DNA of 64,000 nt from ZC4RG25 sp041687075 (lineage in GTDB: Bacteria; Pseudomonadota; Alphaproteobacteria; Rhizobiales; Hyphomicrobiaceae): positions 1-64,000 of the forward strand of contig JAWLCO010000002.1 of assembly GCA_041687075.1 (NCBI GenBank), written 5' to 3'. Shown here in pieces: positions 7,382-16,124 of the stretch (the stretch's first letter is position 1; the number at the start of each line of letters is the position of its first letter). The notes beneath the pieces were generated by a model that saw only the letters and a program-made list of their open reading frames with translations, was not told the DNA's origin and searched no databases. The translations under genes and the position numbers were made by a program.

Positions 7382-8824
7382 ATGTTCGGCTTGGGGCAGC
7401 ATTCGAGGAGCGGACGTGCGTTCCGTAAATTCAATACTTCCATTCTGAATTATCCGCGCGGATCGGCGAGCCGTCGCCGCGAAAGCCTCGTCGGCGCCTT
7501 CATCGAATCGCGGTCAGGCAATGTCGCCATGATATTCGGCCTGACGATCGCGATCATTTTTGCTGCGGTCGGTGGTGCTATCGACTACGGGCGCTGGCTG
7601 ACGGCGCGTACTCAGACGCAGAATGCCGTGGATGCCGCGGTTCTGGCCGCTGGACGCGTCCTGCAGTCCTCGGGCGGCGATACCGAGGCCGCGCTTGAAG
7701 CAGCGCGCACCTACTACGAGGAAATGAAGCCCGATGCGACCAACGACGAAAACGTCAATTTCGAATTGACGGACAACGGTGCGGCCATCGAGGCGTCCAC
7801 GGTCGGAGCCGTGCAGACTCCGTTCCTCAGTGCTGTCGGGATCAAGAGCATGCCCGTGCGCACGTCCGCCAAGGCTGTGCTGGCCGTGGGCGGCAATGCG
7901 GAGACCAATCTCGAAGTCAGCATGATGCTCGACATTACGGGATCGATGTCCGGCAGCAAGATCCGGGACCTGAAGCTCGCTGCAAAGGACCTGATCAATA
8001 TCGTCGTCTGGGAAAATCAGGGCGAATATACGTCACGCGTTGCGATTGCGCCGTTCGCGCCGCGCATCAACGTCGGAGACTATGTTTCGAAGCTGACGGG
8101 CTTGCCATCCAGCAAGCGGGTCCTTTTCTTCACGATGAAGCCGATCGAATGCGTGACGGAGCGTACCGGCCAGCATGCATTTACCGATGATGCGCCCGGG
8201 AGCGGGAAATATATCGGAGCTTACCGGGGCAATACTGGTAACGCGGCCATCAACGACTCGAACAACTTCAGCTCGAACGGCAACTGCTCGTCACCATCCT
8301 CATCCGAGATGATCCTGCCGTTGACGAACGACAAGCAGCGGCTCGTCAGCAGGATCGACGCCCTCAGCGCCAGCGGAGCTACAGCAGGGCAGCTCGGCAC
8401 TGCTTTCGCCTGGTATCTGATTTCGCCGAAGTGGGCCAATATCTGGCCCAACGAAAGCCGCCCGGCGCCATACAGCGACCTCACCACACTCAACTCGAAC
8501 GGCGAGCCCAAGCTTCGCAAAATCGCAATTCTGATGACCGACGGCGTCTACAACACACGTGGAGGCACGCAATATAGCGAAAACTCGTCGACAGCCAGAG
8601 AGATCTCCAACAACTCGGTCACGATCTGCAACAATATGAAGGCAGCCGGCATCACCGTTTACACGGTTGGCTTCGATCTGGGCTTCAATCAGCTCGCGAT
8701 CAATACACTGAGCCAATGTGCCAGCTCCGACGAGCACTTCTACAACACGGACACCGGCGATCAGCTGCGCCAGGCGTTCCGCGATATCGCGCTGAAGATC
8801 TCCCGGCTGCGGCTGGCGATGTGA
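7382..8824 (+). CDS. TadG-like pilus-assembly protein with von Willebrand domain
   Basis: A 480-residue membrane-anchored protein. A basic N-terminus leads to one membrane segment (NVAMIFGLTIAIIFAAVGGAIDY) of the TadE/TadG type, with the typical RSGNVAMIF start. After it come the heptad-like residues DAAVLAAGR and then a von Willebrand A domain with the metal site DITGSMSG (Thr in place of the first Ser of DxSxS) and TDGVYN. Most of the chain is expected outside the inner membrane. The ATG at 7382 has GGAG six bases upstream. No other tad/cpa gene is present, so this is a stand-alone member. Such singletons are common in alphaproteobacteria, and their role is unclear. Confidence 0.85.
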   Translation: MFGLGQHSRSGRAFRKFNTSILNYPRGSASRRRESLVGAFIESRSGNVAMIFGLTIAIIFAAVGGAIDYGRWLTARTQTQNAVDAAVLAAGRVLQSSGGDTEAALEAARTYYEEMKPDATNDENVNFELTDNGAAIEASTVGAVQTPFLSAVGIKSMPVRTSAKAVLAVGGNAETNLEVSMMLDITGSMSGSKIRDLKLAAKDLINIVVWENQGEYTSRVAIAPFAPRINVGDYVSKLTGLPSSKRVLFFTMKPIECVTERTGQHAFTDDAPGSGKYIGAYRGNTGNAAINDSNNFSSNGNCSSPSSSEMILPLTNDKQRLVSRIDALSASGATAGQLGTAFAWYLISPKWANIWPNESRPAPYSDLTTLNSNGEPKLRKIAILMTDGVYNTRGGTQYSENSSTAREISNNSVTICNNMKAAGITVYTVGFDLGFNQLAINTLSQCASSDEHFYNTDTGDQLRQAFRDIALKISRLRLAM

Positions 8825-8831
8825 TCCGATC

Positions 8832-8858
8832 GGGAGGGGCATCACGGCTGCCCCTTCC
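8832..8858 (+). terminator. Hairpin after the VWA gene
   Basis: GGAGGGGCA (8833-8841) pairs with TGCCCC plus TTCC (8849-8858), with one bulge, seven bases after the stop codon. A T-run is missing, so efficiency is uncertain. Confidence 0.45.
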
Positions 8859-8902
8859 AGCAATCGTGAGATCATTGGCAAGCGCGGTGGCATTCTCGCG
8901 CT

Positions 8903-8931
8903 TTGCCCTCGAACGGTGTCTTCGGTATAAG
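8903..8931 (+). promoter_or_regulatory. Sigma-70-type promoter of hisS
   Basis: TTGCCC (8903-8908), 17 bases, TATAAG (8926-8931). Transcription would start near 8938, about 40 bases before the hisS ATG. Confidence 0.5.
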
Positions 8932-8978
8932 GCCGCAACGCAACGCGATGACCGGCCTTCCGAGGCACCCCGTCCGAC

Positions 8979-10472
8979 ATGGCAAGACCACAGAAAGAGC
9001 AACGGCCCGAGGCCCAGCTGCCGAAGGGCTTTCGTGATATCGAGGCCGGAGAGATCCGCGCCATGGCCGACATGCTGGCCCGGATCCGAGAGATCTATGA
9101 GATCTACGGGTTCGAGCCGCTGGAGACCCCGGCCATCGAGTACACGGAGGCGCTGGGAAAATTCCTTCCCGATCAGGACCGGCCGAACGAGGGTGTCTTC
9201 TCCTTCACCGACGAGGACGAGCGCTGGCTGTCCCTGCGCTATGACCTCACCGCGCCGCTCGCCCGCTACGTGGCGGCCAGCTTCGACCGGCTGCCGAAGC
9301 CGTTTCGCCGCTATGCCGTCGGCCCGGTCTGGCGCAACGAGAAGCCGGGCCCCGGGCGATTCCGCCAGTTCATGCAGTTCGATGCGGATACCGTGGGGAC
9401 GGACAACGTCGCCGCGGATGCCGAGATCTGCATGCTCGCCGCCGATACGATGGAGGCGCTCGGTTTCCAGCGCGGCGAGTACATCATGAAGGTGAACAGC
9501 CGGAAGGTTCTGGACGGTGTGCTCGAGGCCATCGGCCTCGGCGGAGAGGAGCACGCGTCTACCCGGCTGACAGTCCTCCGCGCGATCGACAAGCTGGATC
9601 GGCTCGGCATCGAAGGCGTCCGTCTTCTGCTTGGGCCCGGCCGGAAGGATGAGAGCGGAGACTTCACCAAGGGCGCCGGGCTTTCGGACGATCAGATCGC
9701 GCTCGTCGTGGGCTATCTGACTGCCGAAGGCAAGGACGGTGCGGAAAAGCTGGCCCGCGTCGGCGAGCTTGTCGGGAAGTCCTCTGCCGGCGAGGCGGGT
9801 GTGGCCGACCTCGCGCAGCTCCTCGAGCTTTGTGACGCCGCGGGCTATCCGCAGGAACGAATCTGCTTCGACCCGTCCGTCGTCCGCGGTCTGGAGTATT
9901 ATACTGGACCGGTCTTCGAAGCCGAGCTGACGTTCGAGGTGCGCAACGAGGAGGGGCAGATCGTCCGCTTCGGCTCCGTCGGTGGCGGCGGGAGATACGA
10001 TGATCTGGTCGCCCGCTTCACGGGCCAGCGGGTGCCGGCGACAGGATTCTCCATCGGCGTTTCGCGCCTGCAGGCCGCGATCGCAGCTCGCGGGCAGGCT
10101 GCAGCACTGGAGGGGCGCGGCCCCGTCGTGGTGCTCGTGATGGATCGCAACGAGCTGCCGCGCTACCAGCGCTTCGTGCAGCAGCTCAGGGCGGCGAAAA
10201 TCCCGGCTGAGATGTATCTCGGCACCTCCGGCATGAAGGCGCAGATGAAGTATGCCGACCGGCGCGGCAGCCCCTGCGTCGTCATCCAGGGCAGCGACGA
10301 GCGGACGAAAGGCGAGGTGCAGATCAAGGATTTGATCGAGGGTTCCCGCCTGTCCGCCACAATCGCGGACGCCAAGGAATGGCGCGAGGCGCGCCCGGCG
10401 CAGTTCTCCGTGCCGGAAGCCGAGCTCGTGACAGCGGTCCAATCTGTGCTGGCCCGTCACGGGCGCGGCTAG
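8979..10472 (+). CDS. hisS: Histidyl-tRNA synthetase
   Basis: Charges tRNA-His with histidine. It is a class II synthetase of 497 residues with motif 2 (RRYAVGPVWRNEKPGPGRFR), the histidine-specific segments GLEYYTGPVFEAEL and GGGGRYDDLV, and motif 3 (ATGFSIGVSRL). The C-terminal anticodon-binding domain begins near GPVVVLVMD. It is followed by hisZ, which is a non-catalytic relative of HisS, and hisG, so charging and biosynthesis of histidine are linked in one run of genes. Confidence 0.96.
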   Translation: MARPQKEQRPEAQLPKGFRDIEAGEIRAMADMLARIREIYEIYGFEPLETPAIEYTEALGKFLPDQDRPNEGVFSFTDEDERWLSLRYDLTAPLARYVAASFDRLPKPFRRYAVGPVWRNEKPGPGRFRQFMQFDADTVGTDNVAADAEICMLAADTMEALGFQRGEYIMKVNSRKVLDGVLEAIGLGGEEHASTRLTVLRAIDKLDRLGIEGVRLLLGPGRKDESGDFTKGAGLSDDQIALVVGYLTAEGKDGAEKLARVGELVGKSSAGEAGVADLAQLLELCDAAGYPQERICFDPSVVRGLEYYTGPVFEAELTFEVRNEEGQIVRFGSVGGGGRYDDLVARFTGQRVPATGFSIGVSRLQAAIAARGQAAALEGRGPVVVLVMDRNELPRYQRFVQQLRAAKIPAEMYLGTSGMKAQMKYADRRGSPCVVIQGSDERTKGEVQIKDLIEGSRLSATIADAKEWREARPAQFSVPEAELVTAVQSVLARHGRG

Positions 10473-10515
10473 GCGTCTTTCCGACACAAATGAGTATACG
10501 AGGTCGCCACATCTC

Positions 10516-10536
10516 ACCTCTCCCGTTGGGAGAGGT
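10516..10536. repeat. Nine-base-pair palindrome between hisS and hisZ
   Basis: ACCTCTCCC (10516-10524) and GGGAGAGGT (10528-10536) around a GTT loop form a perfect stem in the 109 bp between hisS and hisZ. Similar CTCTCCC/GGGAGAG units are frequent intergenic repeats in Hyphomicrobiales. It could modulate read-through into hisZG. Confidence 0.6.
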
Positions 10537-10581
10537 CGCGGCACTTCCATCGAGGCCGGAAATAGGTTAGGGGGCGGCGCC

Positions 10582-11760
10582 ATGGTCGCTGAATCGGCGC
10601 GCAAGTTCGAAGCCCTGGAGGCGCAGGCACAGCGCCTGATGTCGGTTTTCACGAAGGCCGGCTACGAGGCCGTCGCGCCTGCGATTATTCAGCCGGCCGA
10701 TGTATTTCTCGACGTTGTCGGCGAGAGACTGCGCGCACGCACGTACGTTTTCACCGATCCGGACGGAAGCGAGCTGTGCCTCAGGCCGGACCTGACGGTT
10801 CCGACCTGTCGGTTGCATCTGGAGCGGCACCCGGAGGCAGATGTCGAGGCGCGCTACTGCTACAACGGACCGGCATTCCGCTTTCAGCCGGGCGGCGTCA
10901 CGGCAGCGCACCCGCGCGAATTCCGTCAGGCCGGCATCGAATATTTCGGCAGCAGCAGCCGGGAGGAGGCGGAGTCCGAAGCAGTCCGTCTCACCCTGGA
11001 GGCGGTGCGCGCCGCGGGGCTCGAGAGCTTCGGGCTGCGCATCGGCGATCTGGGGCTGTTCCAGGCGCTGCTCGATGCCATCGACATGCCGGACCGGTGG
11101 CGCGCCCGCCTGCGGCACCAGTTCTGGCGGCCTGATGCTTTTCACGAGGAACTCGCGCGTCTGACACGCGACCCGGCCGACGTGCTCCATGACCTTCCGG
11201 CCGACCTCATGTCGAGGATGGATCCGGCCAATCTCGCCAGGTCCGAAAGTGCCGTCGCCGCCTATCTCGACGAGCAGGGCCTGGAGCTGATCGGCGCCCG
11301 CAGCGTGCGCGAGGTCACGCAGGGCCTGCTGAGTGCAGCCGCCGATGCCGCCGCGGAGCCGCTGTCGTCCGAAGCGGCCGATCTCATCGACGCTTATACC
11401 AAGGTGAAGGCGCCCGCCCGGGCAGCGGGTGCGCGGCTCGAAGACCTTATGAACGAGCGGGGCGTTGCGATCGAGGCGGCCCTCGAAGCCTACCAGAAGC
11501 GCCTGCAGCTCCTGATCGACAGCGGCATCGATCCCGCGCTGATCGAGTTCTCGGCGGAGTTCGGCCGCAACCTCGAGTACTACACCGGTTTCGTGTTCGA
11601 GATCGTCGTGCCGGAGCTTGGAACGGGCAGCCCCGTCGCGGGCGGCGGCCGATACGACGGGCTTCTGAAGGCGGTCGGCGCGCGCGAAGCGGTTCCGGCC
11701 GTCGGCTCCGCCATCCACACCGAGCGGTTGCTCTCAGCCATCGACGGGGGCGAAGCATGA
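10582..11760 (+). CDS. hisZ: ATP phosphoribosyltransferase regulatory subunit
   Basis: HisZ (392 residues) is a paralogue of the HisS catalytic core that has lost aminoacylation. It binds short-form HisG to make the active, histidine-sensitive hetero-octamer. Class II features remain, such as PDGSELCLRPDLTVPTCR (motif 2 region), RNLEYYTGFVFEIV and GGGRYDGLL; the C-terminal anticodon-binding domain is missing. AGGGGG precedes the ATG. Its last codon overlaps the hisG start (ATGA), indicating translational coupling. Confidence 0.94.
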   Translation: MVAESARKFEALEAQAQRLMSVFTKAGYEAVAPAIIQPADVFLDVVGERLRARTYVFTDPDGSELCLRPDLTVPTCRLHLERHPEADVEARYCYNGPAFRFQPGGVTAAHPREFRQAGIEYFGSSSREEAESEAVRLTLEAVRAAGLESFGLRIGDLGLFQALLDAIDMPDRWRARLRHQFWRPDAFHEELARLTRDPADVLHDLPADLMSRMDPANLARSESAVAAYLDEQGLELIGARSVREVTQGLLSAAADAAAEPLSSEAADLIDAYTKVKAPARAAGARLEDLMNERGVAIEAALEAYQKRLQLLIDSGIDPALIEFSAEFGRNLEYYTGFVFEIVVPELGTGSPVAGGGRYDGLLKAVGAREAVPAVGSAIHTERLLSAIDGGEA

Positions 11761-12455
11761 GCGGGAGCCTCGTATTCGCCGTACCCTCCAAGGGCCGGCT
11801 GATGGAGCAGACGGCCGAAGCCCTGGGCAGGGCGGGCCTGGTGCTGCGCAAGACAGGCAGCGACCGCGGTTATCGCGGCGAGGTCGAAGGCTTGGAAGGG
11901 GTCGAGGTGGCGTTCGTCTCCGCCTCGGAAATCGCGCACTACCTCAAGTCGGGGCAGGCACACCTCGGCATTACGGGCGAGGATCTGATCCGCGAGTACA
12001 TCATCGATGCGGACAAGCGGGTGGAGCTGCTGCATCCGCTGGGATTTGGACGTGCGGATGTGGTTGTTGCCGTGCCAGCCTGCTGGATCGACATCCGCAA
12101 GATGGCGCACCTGCAGGCCATGGCACCTGCCTTCCGCCGGACCCATGAGCGGCGCCTGCGGGTCGCCACCAAATATACCAACCTGACACGCCGGTTCTTC
12201 CAGTCGAAAGGCGTCAGCGACTACCGGATCGTAGAGAGCCTGGGTGCGACCGAGGGCACGCCCGCCTCCGGCGCCGCGGATATCATCGTGGACATCACGA
12301 CCACCGGAGCCACGCTGAAGGCCAACGGTCTGAAGGTGCTGGACGACGGCGTAATCCTGCGGTCTCAAGCCAATCTGGTCGCGTCCCGTGTTGCAGACTG
12401 GTCCGATACGGCGCGCGCCGCCCGGCACCAGATCGTGGCGCGGCTCAAGGGCTGA
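11757..12455 (+). CDS. hisG: ATP phosphoribosyltransferase, short form
   Basis: First committed step of histidine biosynthesis: ATP plus PRPP gives phosphoribosyl-ATP. At 232 residues it is the short form without the C-terminal regulatory domain, so it needs HisZ. Visible motifs are the N-terminal FAVPSKGRLMEQT, the ITGEDLI segment and the PRPP loop DIIVDITTTGATLKANGL. It overlaps hisZ by four bases and ends three bases from the converging recQ stop. Confidence 0.96.
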   Translation: MSGSLVFAVPSKGRLMEQTAEALGRAGLVLRKTGSDRGYRGEVEGLEGVEVAFVSASEIAHYLKSGQAHLGITGEDLIREYIIDADKRVELLHPLGFGRADVVVAVPACWIDIRKMAHLQAMAPAFRRTHERRLRVATKYTNLTRRFFQSKGVSDYRIVESLGATEGTPASGAADIIVDITTTGATLKANGLKVLDDGVILRSQANLVASRVADWSDTARAARHQIVARLKG

Positions 12456-12458
12456 CGA

Positions 12459-14318
12459 TCAGGCGCGCGAAAAGCGCGAAATCACCTCCAGCAGTGCGGC
12501 CCCATAGCGCTCGATCTTCACCTGGCCGAGGCCGGTGATGCCGGTGAGCCCATCGGTCGAGGACGGGCGCCGCTCGGCCAGCTCAATCAGCGTCCGGTCG
12601 TGGCAGATGACATAAGGCGGCACACCGGCTTCTGCGGCCAGCTGTGAACGGGCGGCCTTGAGCTCCCGATAAAGAGGCTCGTTGGCTTCGGCGACGATCA
12701 GCTCCGTCCGCCGCTTGCGCCGCACCTTGCTGTCCGCGTTCTTCGGCGAGTGACGGACGAGGAACGTCTCCTCTCCCCGGAGCAGAGGCCGCGCCTTCTC
12801 CGTCAGCAACAGGCTGCCGTGTCCTTCGGAATCGACCGCAAGCTGGCCGCCGACGATGAGCTGCCGGAAGAGCCGCCGCCAACTCGCCGCATCCAGCTCG
12901 TCGCCGATGCCATAGACTGACAGCTGGTCGTGCCGGTTGCGCGCGATCCGGGCATCATCATTGCCCAGCAAAACATCGACGAGATAGCCCACGCCGAACC
13001 GCTCGCCGGTTCGGTAGACGGCGGAGAGCGCCTTCTGCGCCGCCACCGTCTGGTCGACCATCTGCGGCGGGGCGAGACAGTTGTCGCAGTTCCCGCAGGG
13101 CTCGGGCAGGATTTCGCCGAAGTAGCTGAGCAACGTCTGCCGGCGGCAACTCGCCATCTCGCAGAGACCGATCAGGGCATCGAGCTTCTGGCGCTGCACC
13201 CTCTGATAAACCTCGCCGCCATCGGATTTATCGATCCAGTCGCGGAGCTGAACGATGTCCTGCACGCCGTAGGCCATCCAGGCGTTGGCGGGCTCGCCGT
13301 CGCGGCCGGCACGCCCGGTCTCCTGGTAGTAGGCTTCGATTGTCTTCGGCAGGTTGAGGTGGGCCACGAAGCGCACGTCCGGCTTGTCGATGCCCATGCC
13401 GAACGCGATGGTCGCGACCACGATCAGGCCTTCTTCCGCCAGGAATCGCTCTTGTGTTTTGCGCCGGACATCGGCGGGCAGGCCGGCGTGGTAGGGCAGC
13501 GCAGTGCGCCCCTGCGCCGTGAGCCAGGCAGCGGTTTCTTCAGCGCCCCTGCGGCTGAGACAGTACACGATGCCGGCATCGGTCGTGTGCTCGGTAACAA
13601 TGAAGCGCCACAATCGTTCGCGGGCCGTTTTGCCGTCGAGCTGAGCGATCCGGTAGCGGATGTTCGGCCGGTCGAAGCTGGCGATGAACTGGCGCGCGTC
13701 CTCGAGCCTCAGCTCGGTGATGATCTCAGCGCGGGTCCGCTCGTCAGCCGTGGCCGTCAAAGCGATCCGCGGCACCTGCGGGAACCGCTCGGCAAGCACC
13801 CGGAGCTGCCTGTACTCAGGACGGAAATCGTGGCCCCACTGCGAGACACAGTGCGCCTCGTCGATGGCGAACAGCGCGATACGGCTGCGCGCGATGAGGT
13901 TCAGTGTGCGCTCCTGCAGCAGACGCTCGGGCGCGATGTAGAGAAGGTCCAGATTGCCCGCCGTGAGCAGCGATTCGACGTCGTCCTGCTCGCCGCGCCG
14001 GAGTGTCGAGTTGAGGAAGGCGGCGCGTACGCCGAGCTGCTTCAGCGCATCCACCTGGTCCTGCATCAGGGCGATGAGCGGGGAGATGACGATTCCCGTA
14101 CCTTCACGCACGAGCGCCGGGATCTGATAGCAGAGCGACTTGCCGCCGCCCGTCGGCATCAGCACGAAGGCATCGCCGCCCTCGATCAGCGCTTCGGTGA
14201 TCGCCGCCTGGTGGGAGCGGAACTGCTTGTAGCCGAAGACCTTCTCGAGAACCGCGTGGGCTTCGGCCATGCCATCGGGCCGCTCATCGAACAGGCTCCG
14301 GCCGCTCAACGCCGTCAT
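12459..14318 (-). CDS. recQ: ATP-dependent DNA helicase RecQ
   Basis: 3'-5' DNA helicase in recombination and fork repair, 619 residues from the start chosen. It has Walker A PTGGGKS (55-61), the DEAH box AIDEAHCVSQWGHDFRP, helicase motif VI QETGRAGRDG, a zinc-binding set of Cys (CEMASCRR...CGNCDNC), a winged-helix RQC domain, and a C-terminal HRDC domain (LKAARSQLAAEAGVPPYVI). The start is uncertain: 14318 (ATG), 14270 (ATG) and 14468 (GTG) are in frame and none has a clear ribosome site. The conserved core begins at about residue 24 of the form chosen. Confidence 0.93.
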   Translation of the reverse strand: MTALSGRSLFDERPDGMAEAHAVLEKVFGYKQFRSHQAAITEALIEGGDAFVLMPTGGGKSLCYQIPALVREGTGIVISPLIALMQDQVDALKQLGVRAAFLNSTLRRGEQDDVESLLTAGNLDLLYIAPERLLQERTLNLIARSRIALFAIDEAHCVSQWGHDFRPEYRQLRVLAERFPQVPRIALTATADERTRAEIITELRLEDARQFIASFDRPNIRYRIAQLDGKTARERLWRFIVTEHTTDAGIVYCLSRRGAEETAAWLTAQGRTALPYHAGLPADVRRKTQERFLAEEGLIVVATIAFGMGIDKPDVRFVAHLNLPKTIEAYYQETGRAGRDGEPANAWMAYGVQDIVQLRDWIDKSDGGEVYQRVQRQKLDALIGLCEMASCRRQTLLSYFGEILPEPCGNCDNCLAPPQMVDQTVAAQKALSAVYRTGERFGVGYLVDVLLGNDDARIARNRHDQLSVYGIGDELDAASWRRLFRQLIVGGQLAVDSEGHGSLLLTEKARPLLRGEETFLVRHSPKNADSKVRRKRRTELIVAEANEPLYRELKAARSQLAAEAGVPPYVICHDRTLIELAERRPSSTDGLTGITGLGQVKIERYGAALLEVISRFSRA

Positions 14319-14570
14319 CTGTGCCGGCCCGGTCTGTGGCTTGGCGGGCGCGGCCGCCGGCCGTTCCAAGTGGCCACCCTCTCGCAGACTTGGCGCACCC
14401 CGGAACGTGTCGTAGTGCTTGCAGGCAACGGGATCCGTCCCCCTCGGAAGGTCTGCCGCATTCAGCACCGGTTCATGCCATCGGGGCTAGTGTGCAAGCA
14501 AGACATTCCGGACTGGCCTTGCCGTCTCAGGGGATAAGGGTCGCAAGATCAGGGCGCGAGGTAGGCGAAA

Positions 14571-14852
14571 ATGTTGATGCTTCGGATAGCTGCCGTTCTT
14601 GTTGGAGCCGCGATGGGCGGCACACTGTGGATCGCTCCGGACGCGTCGGCCCAGGCGAACTGCGAGTGGTACGCAAAAACGGCGCTGAAGCAGCAACAGG
14701 AGAACGAGCAGCGAAAGTGTGGCTTCGAGGGCCCTGAGTGGAGCCTCGACCTCAGCGCGCACTTGAACTGGTGCCGCGGCGTTGCTCCGGAAATGTGGAA
14801 AAAGCAGGCCCAGCTGCGCAATCAGCAACTGGAGGCCTGCGCCAAGAAGTGA
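14571..14852 (+). CDS. Small secreted protein of unknown function
   Basis: A 93-residue protein with a signal peptide (LRIAAVLVGAAMGGTLWIAPDASAQA). The mature part of about 65 residues is rich in Gln and charged residues and carries four Cys (CEWYAK, KCGFEG, WCRGV, ACAKK), which could form two disulfides in the periplasm. I do not recognise the family. A strong rho-independent terminator follows about 50 bases downstream, and the gene stands alone between recQ (divergent) and tsaC (convergent). Confidence 0.8.
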   Translation: MLMLRIAAVLVGAAMGGTLWIAPDASAQANCEWYAKTALKQQQENEQRKCGFEGPEWSLDLSAHLNWCRGVAPEMWKKQAQLRNQQLEACAKK

Positions 14853-14904
14853 GCTGCCATGGGAGTGGAGGAGGGCGGCCCGCAGCCGCCCTGCAGCTCA
14901 CGAG

Positions 14905-14934
14905 GGCCGCACCTTTCGGGGTGCGGCCTTTCTT
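14905..14934 (+). terminator. Rho-independent terminator
   Basis: Perfect nine-pair stem GGCCGCACC (14905-14913) / GGTGCGGCC (14920-14928), TTTCGG loop, then TTTCTT. It ends the transcript of the small secreted protein. Confidence 0.85.
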
Positions 14935-14960
14935 GTCCCGTGACGACGATAGCTGTTCAG

Positions 14961-15051
14961 GTCATCCCGGGCCTCCTGCCCGGGATCCAGCTAACCAGCA
15001 AATGCTGGAGCAAGAAGATGGGTGGACCCCGGTGACAAGCACCGGGATGAC
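14961..15051. repeat. Composite REP (BIME-like) element
   Basis: A 91 bp unit bounded by inverted GTCATCCCGG (14961-14970) and CCGGGATGAC (15042-15051). Inside are three stems: ATCCCGGGC/GCCCGGGAT (14964-14986), CCAGC/GCTGG (14996-15009) and CCCCGGTG/CACCGGG near 15027-15046. It lies just outside the stop of the leftward tsaC gene. The structure fits REP pairs spread by a REP-associated transposase elsewhere in the genome. Confidence 0.75.
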
Positions 15052-15060
15052 GTCGGTATA

Positions 15061-16035
15061 TCAACGATCGGCAGCGGCCCGGCGCAGACGGTCGTTGATG
15101 GCTTCGCCGAGGCCGGTATTGGGGATCGGCATGACGGCGATGGTCTCCGCGCCCGTGGCATCGAGGCGGCGGAGAGCAGCGAACAGGTTGGCGGCGGCTT
15201 CCACCAGATCGCCTTTGAGGCTCAGGCTTTCAGAGCGACCTTCCGAGCCAGGGAGTGGCTCGCCGAACGCAAGCAATACCTCGCCCGCGCGCAGGTCTGT
15301 GGCATTGAGCCGGACGCGGGCGCGCGGCGCGTAGTGACTTGCGAGCTGCCCGGGCGACCGGGGCTGATCGGCCGCGGCTTCGTCTCCCGGTGCTGATTCG
15401 CCAACTCGCACGATTGGCTCGCCGAGGACGGCTTCGATCGCCTCTCGCGTCACCGCACCCGGTCTCAGCAGAGCGATCTGCTCGCCCGTGGCATCCACGA
15501 CCGTTGATTCGAGCCCATGCTCCGTCGGGCCAGCATCGAGAATCATGGCAACCCTGTCTCCGAGATCGGCCGCGACATGCTCCGCCTCGGTCGGGCTGAC
15601 GTGCCCCGAGACGTTTGCCGACGGCGCGGCGACTGGAACACCGGCGGCCTTCAGGAGCGCATGCGCGATCGGATGACCGGGCACGCGTACGCCAATCGTG
15701 TCGAGCCCTGCGCTCACCAGCTCGGAGATTTCGGCCCGCTCCCGGCGCGGAAGCACCAGGGTCAGCGGTCCCGGCCAAAAAGCGTCCGCGAGCCGCCGGG
15801 CCTTCGCCGTGAGGGTGGCGATCCGTTCCGCAGTGGCCCGGTCGGCGACATGCACGATGAGGGGATTGAAGCGCGGGCGGCCCTTGGCCTCGAAGATCTT
15901 CGCCACCGCGCGCCCATTGGTGGCGTCCGCGCCCAGCCCGTAGACCGTCTCGGTGGGGAACGCGACCAGATCGCCGGCCCGGAGCGCCTCGGCCGCGCGG
16001 GCAATCTCGTCATCTGTGGCCTTGACGATGGGCAT
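15061..16035 (-). CDS. tsaC: L-threonylcarbamoyladenylate synthase (Sua5 type)
   Basis: Makes threonylcarbamoyl-AMP from threonine, bicarbonate and ATP for the universal t6A37 modification of ANN-decoding tRNAs. The 324 residues comprise the YrdC-like catalytic domain (LVAFPTETVYGLGADA, SANVSGHVSPT) plus the C-terminal Sua5 domain (SPGQLASHYAPRARVRL). The ATG at 16035 places the start where family members begin; an in-frame GTG at 16059 is the alternative. It is divergent from the acyl-CoA dehydrogenase with about 90 bp between them. Confidence 0.93.
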   Translation of the reverse strand: MPIVKATDDEIARAAEALRAGDLVAFPTETVYGLGADATNGRAVAKIFEAKGRPRFNPLIVHVADRATAERIATLTAKARRLADAFWPGPLTLVLPRRERAEISELVSAGLDTIGVRVPGHPIAHALLKAAGVPVAAPSANVSGHVSPTEAEHVAADLGDRVAMILDAGPTEHGLESTVVDATGEQIALLRPGAVTREAIEAVLGEPIVRVGESAPGDEAAADQPRSPGQLASHYAPRARVRLNATDLRAGEVLLAFGEPLPGSEGRSESLSLKGDLVEAAANLFAALRRLDATGAETIAVMPIPNTGLGEAINDRLRRAAADR

Positions 16036-16124
16036 TTCGGGGATGCAGCTCCATTCCACTTTCCGGGCCGGTCCCCAGCCCCTAAACTCCCGGGAAAAGA
16101 CCAGCGCCGCTCAAGGATGACGAG

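Noticed and set aside
12930..14537. 535-codon frame opposite recQ
   Set aside because: Antisense to a full RecQ; a GC-rich shadow frame.
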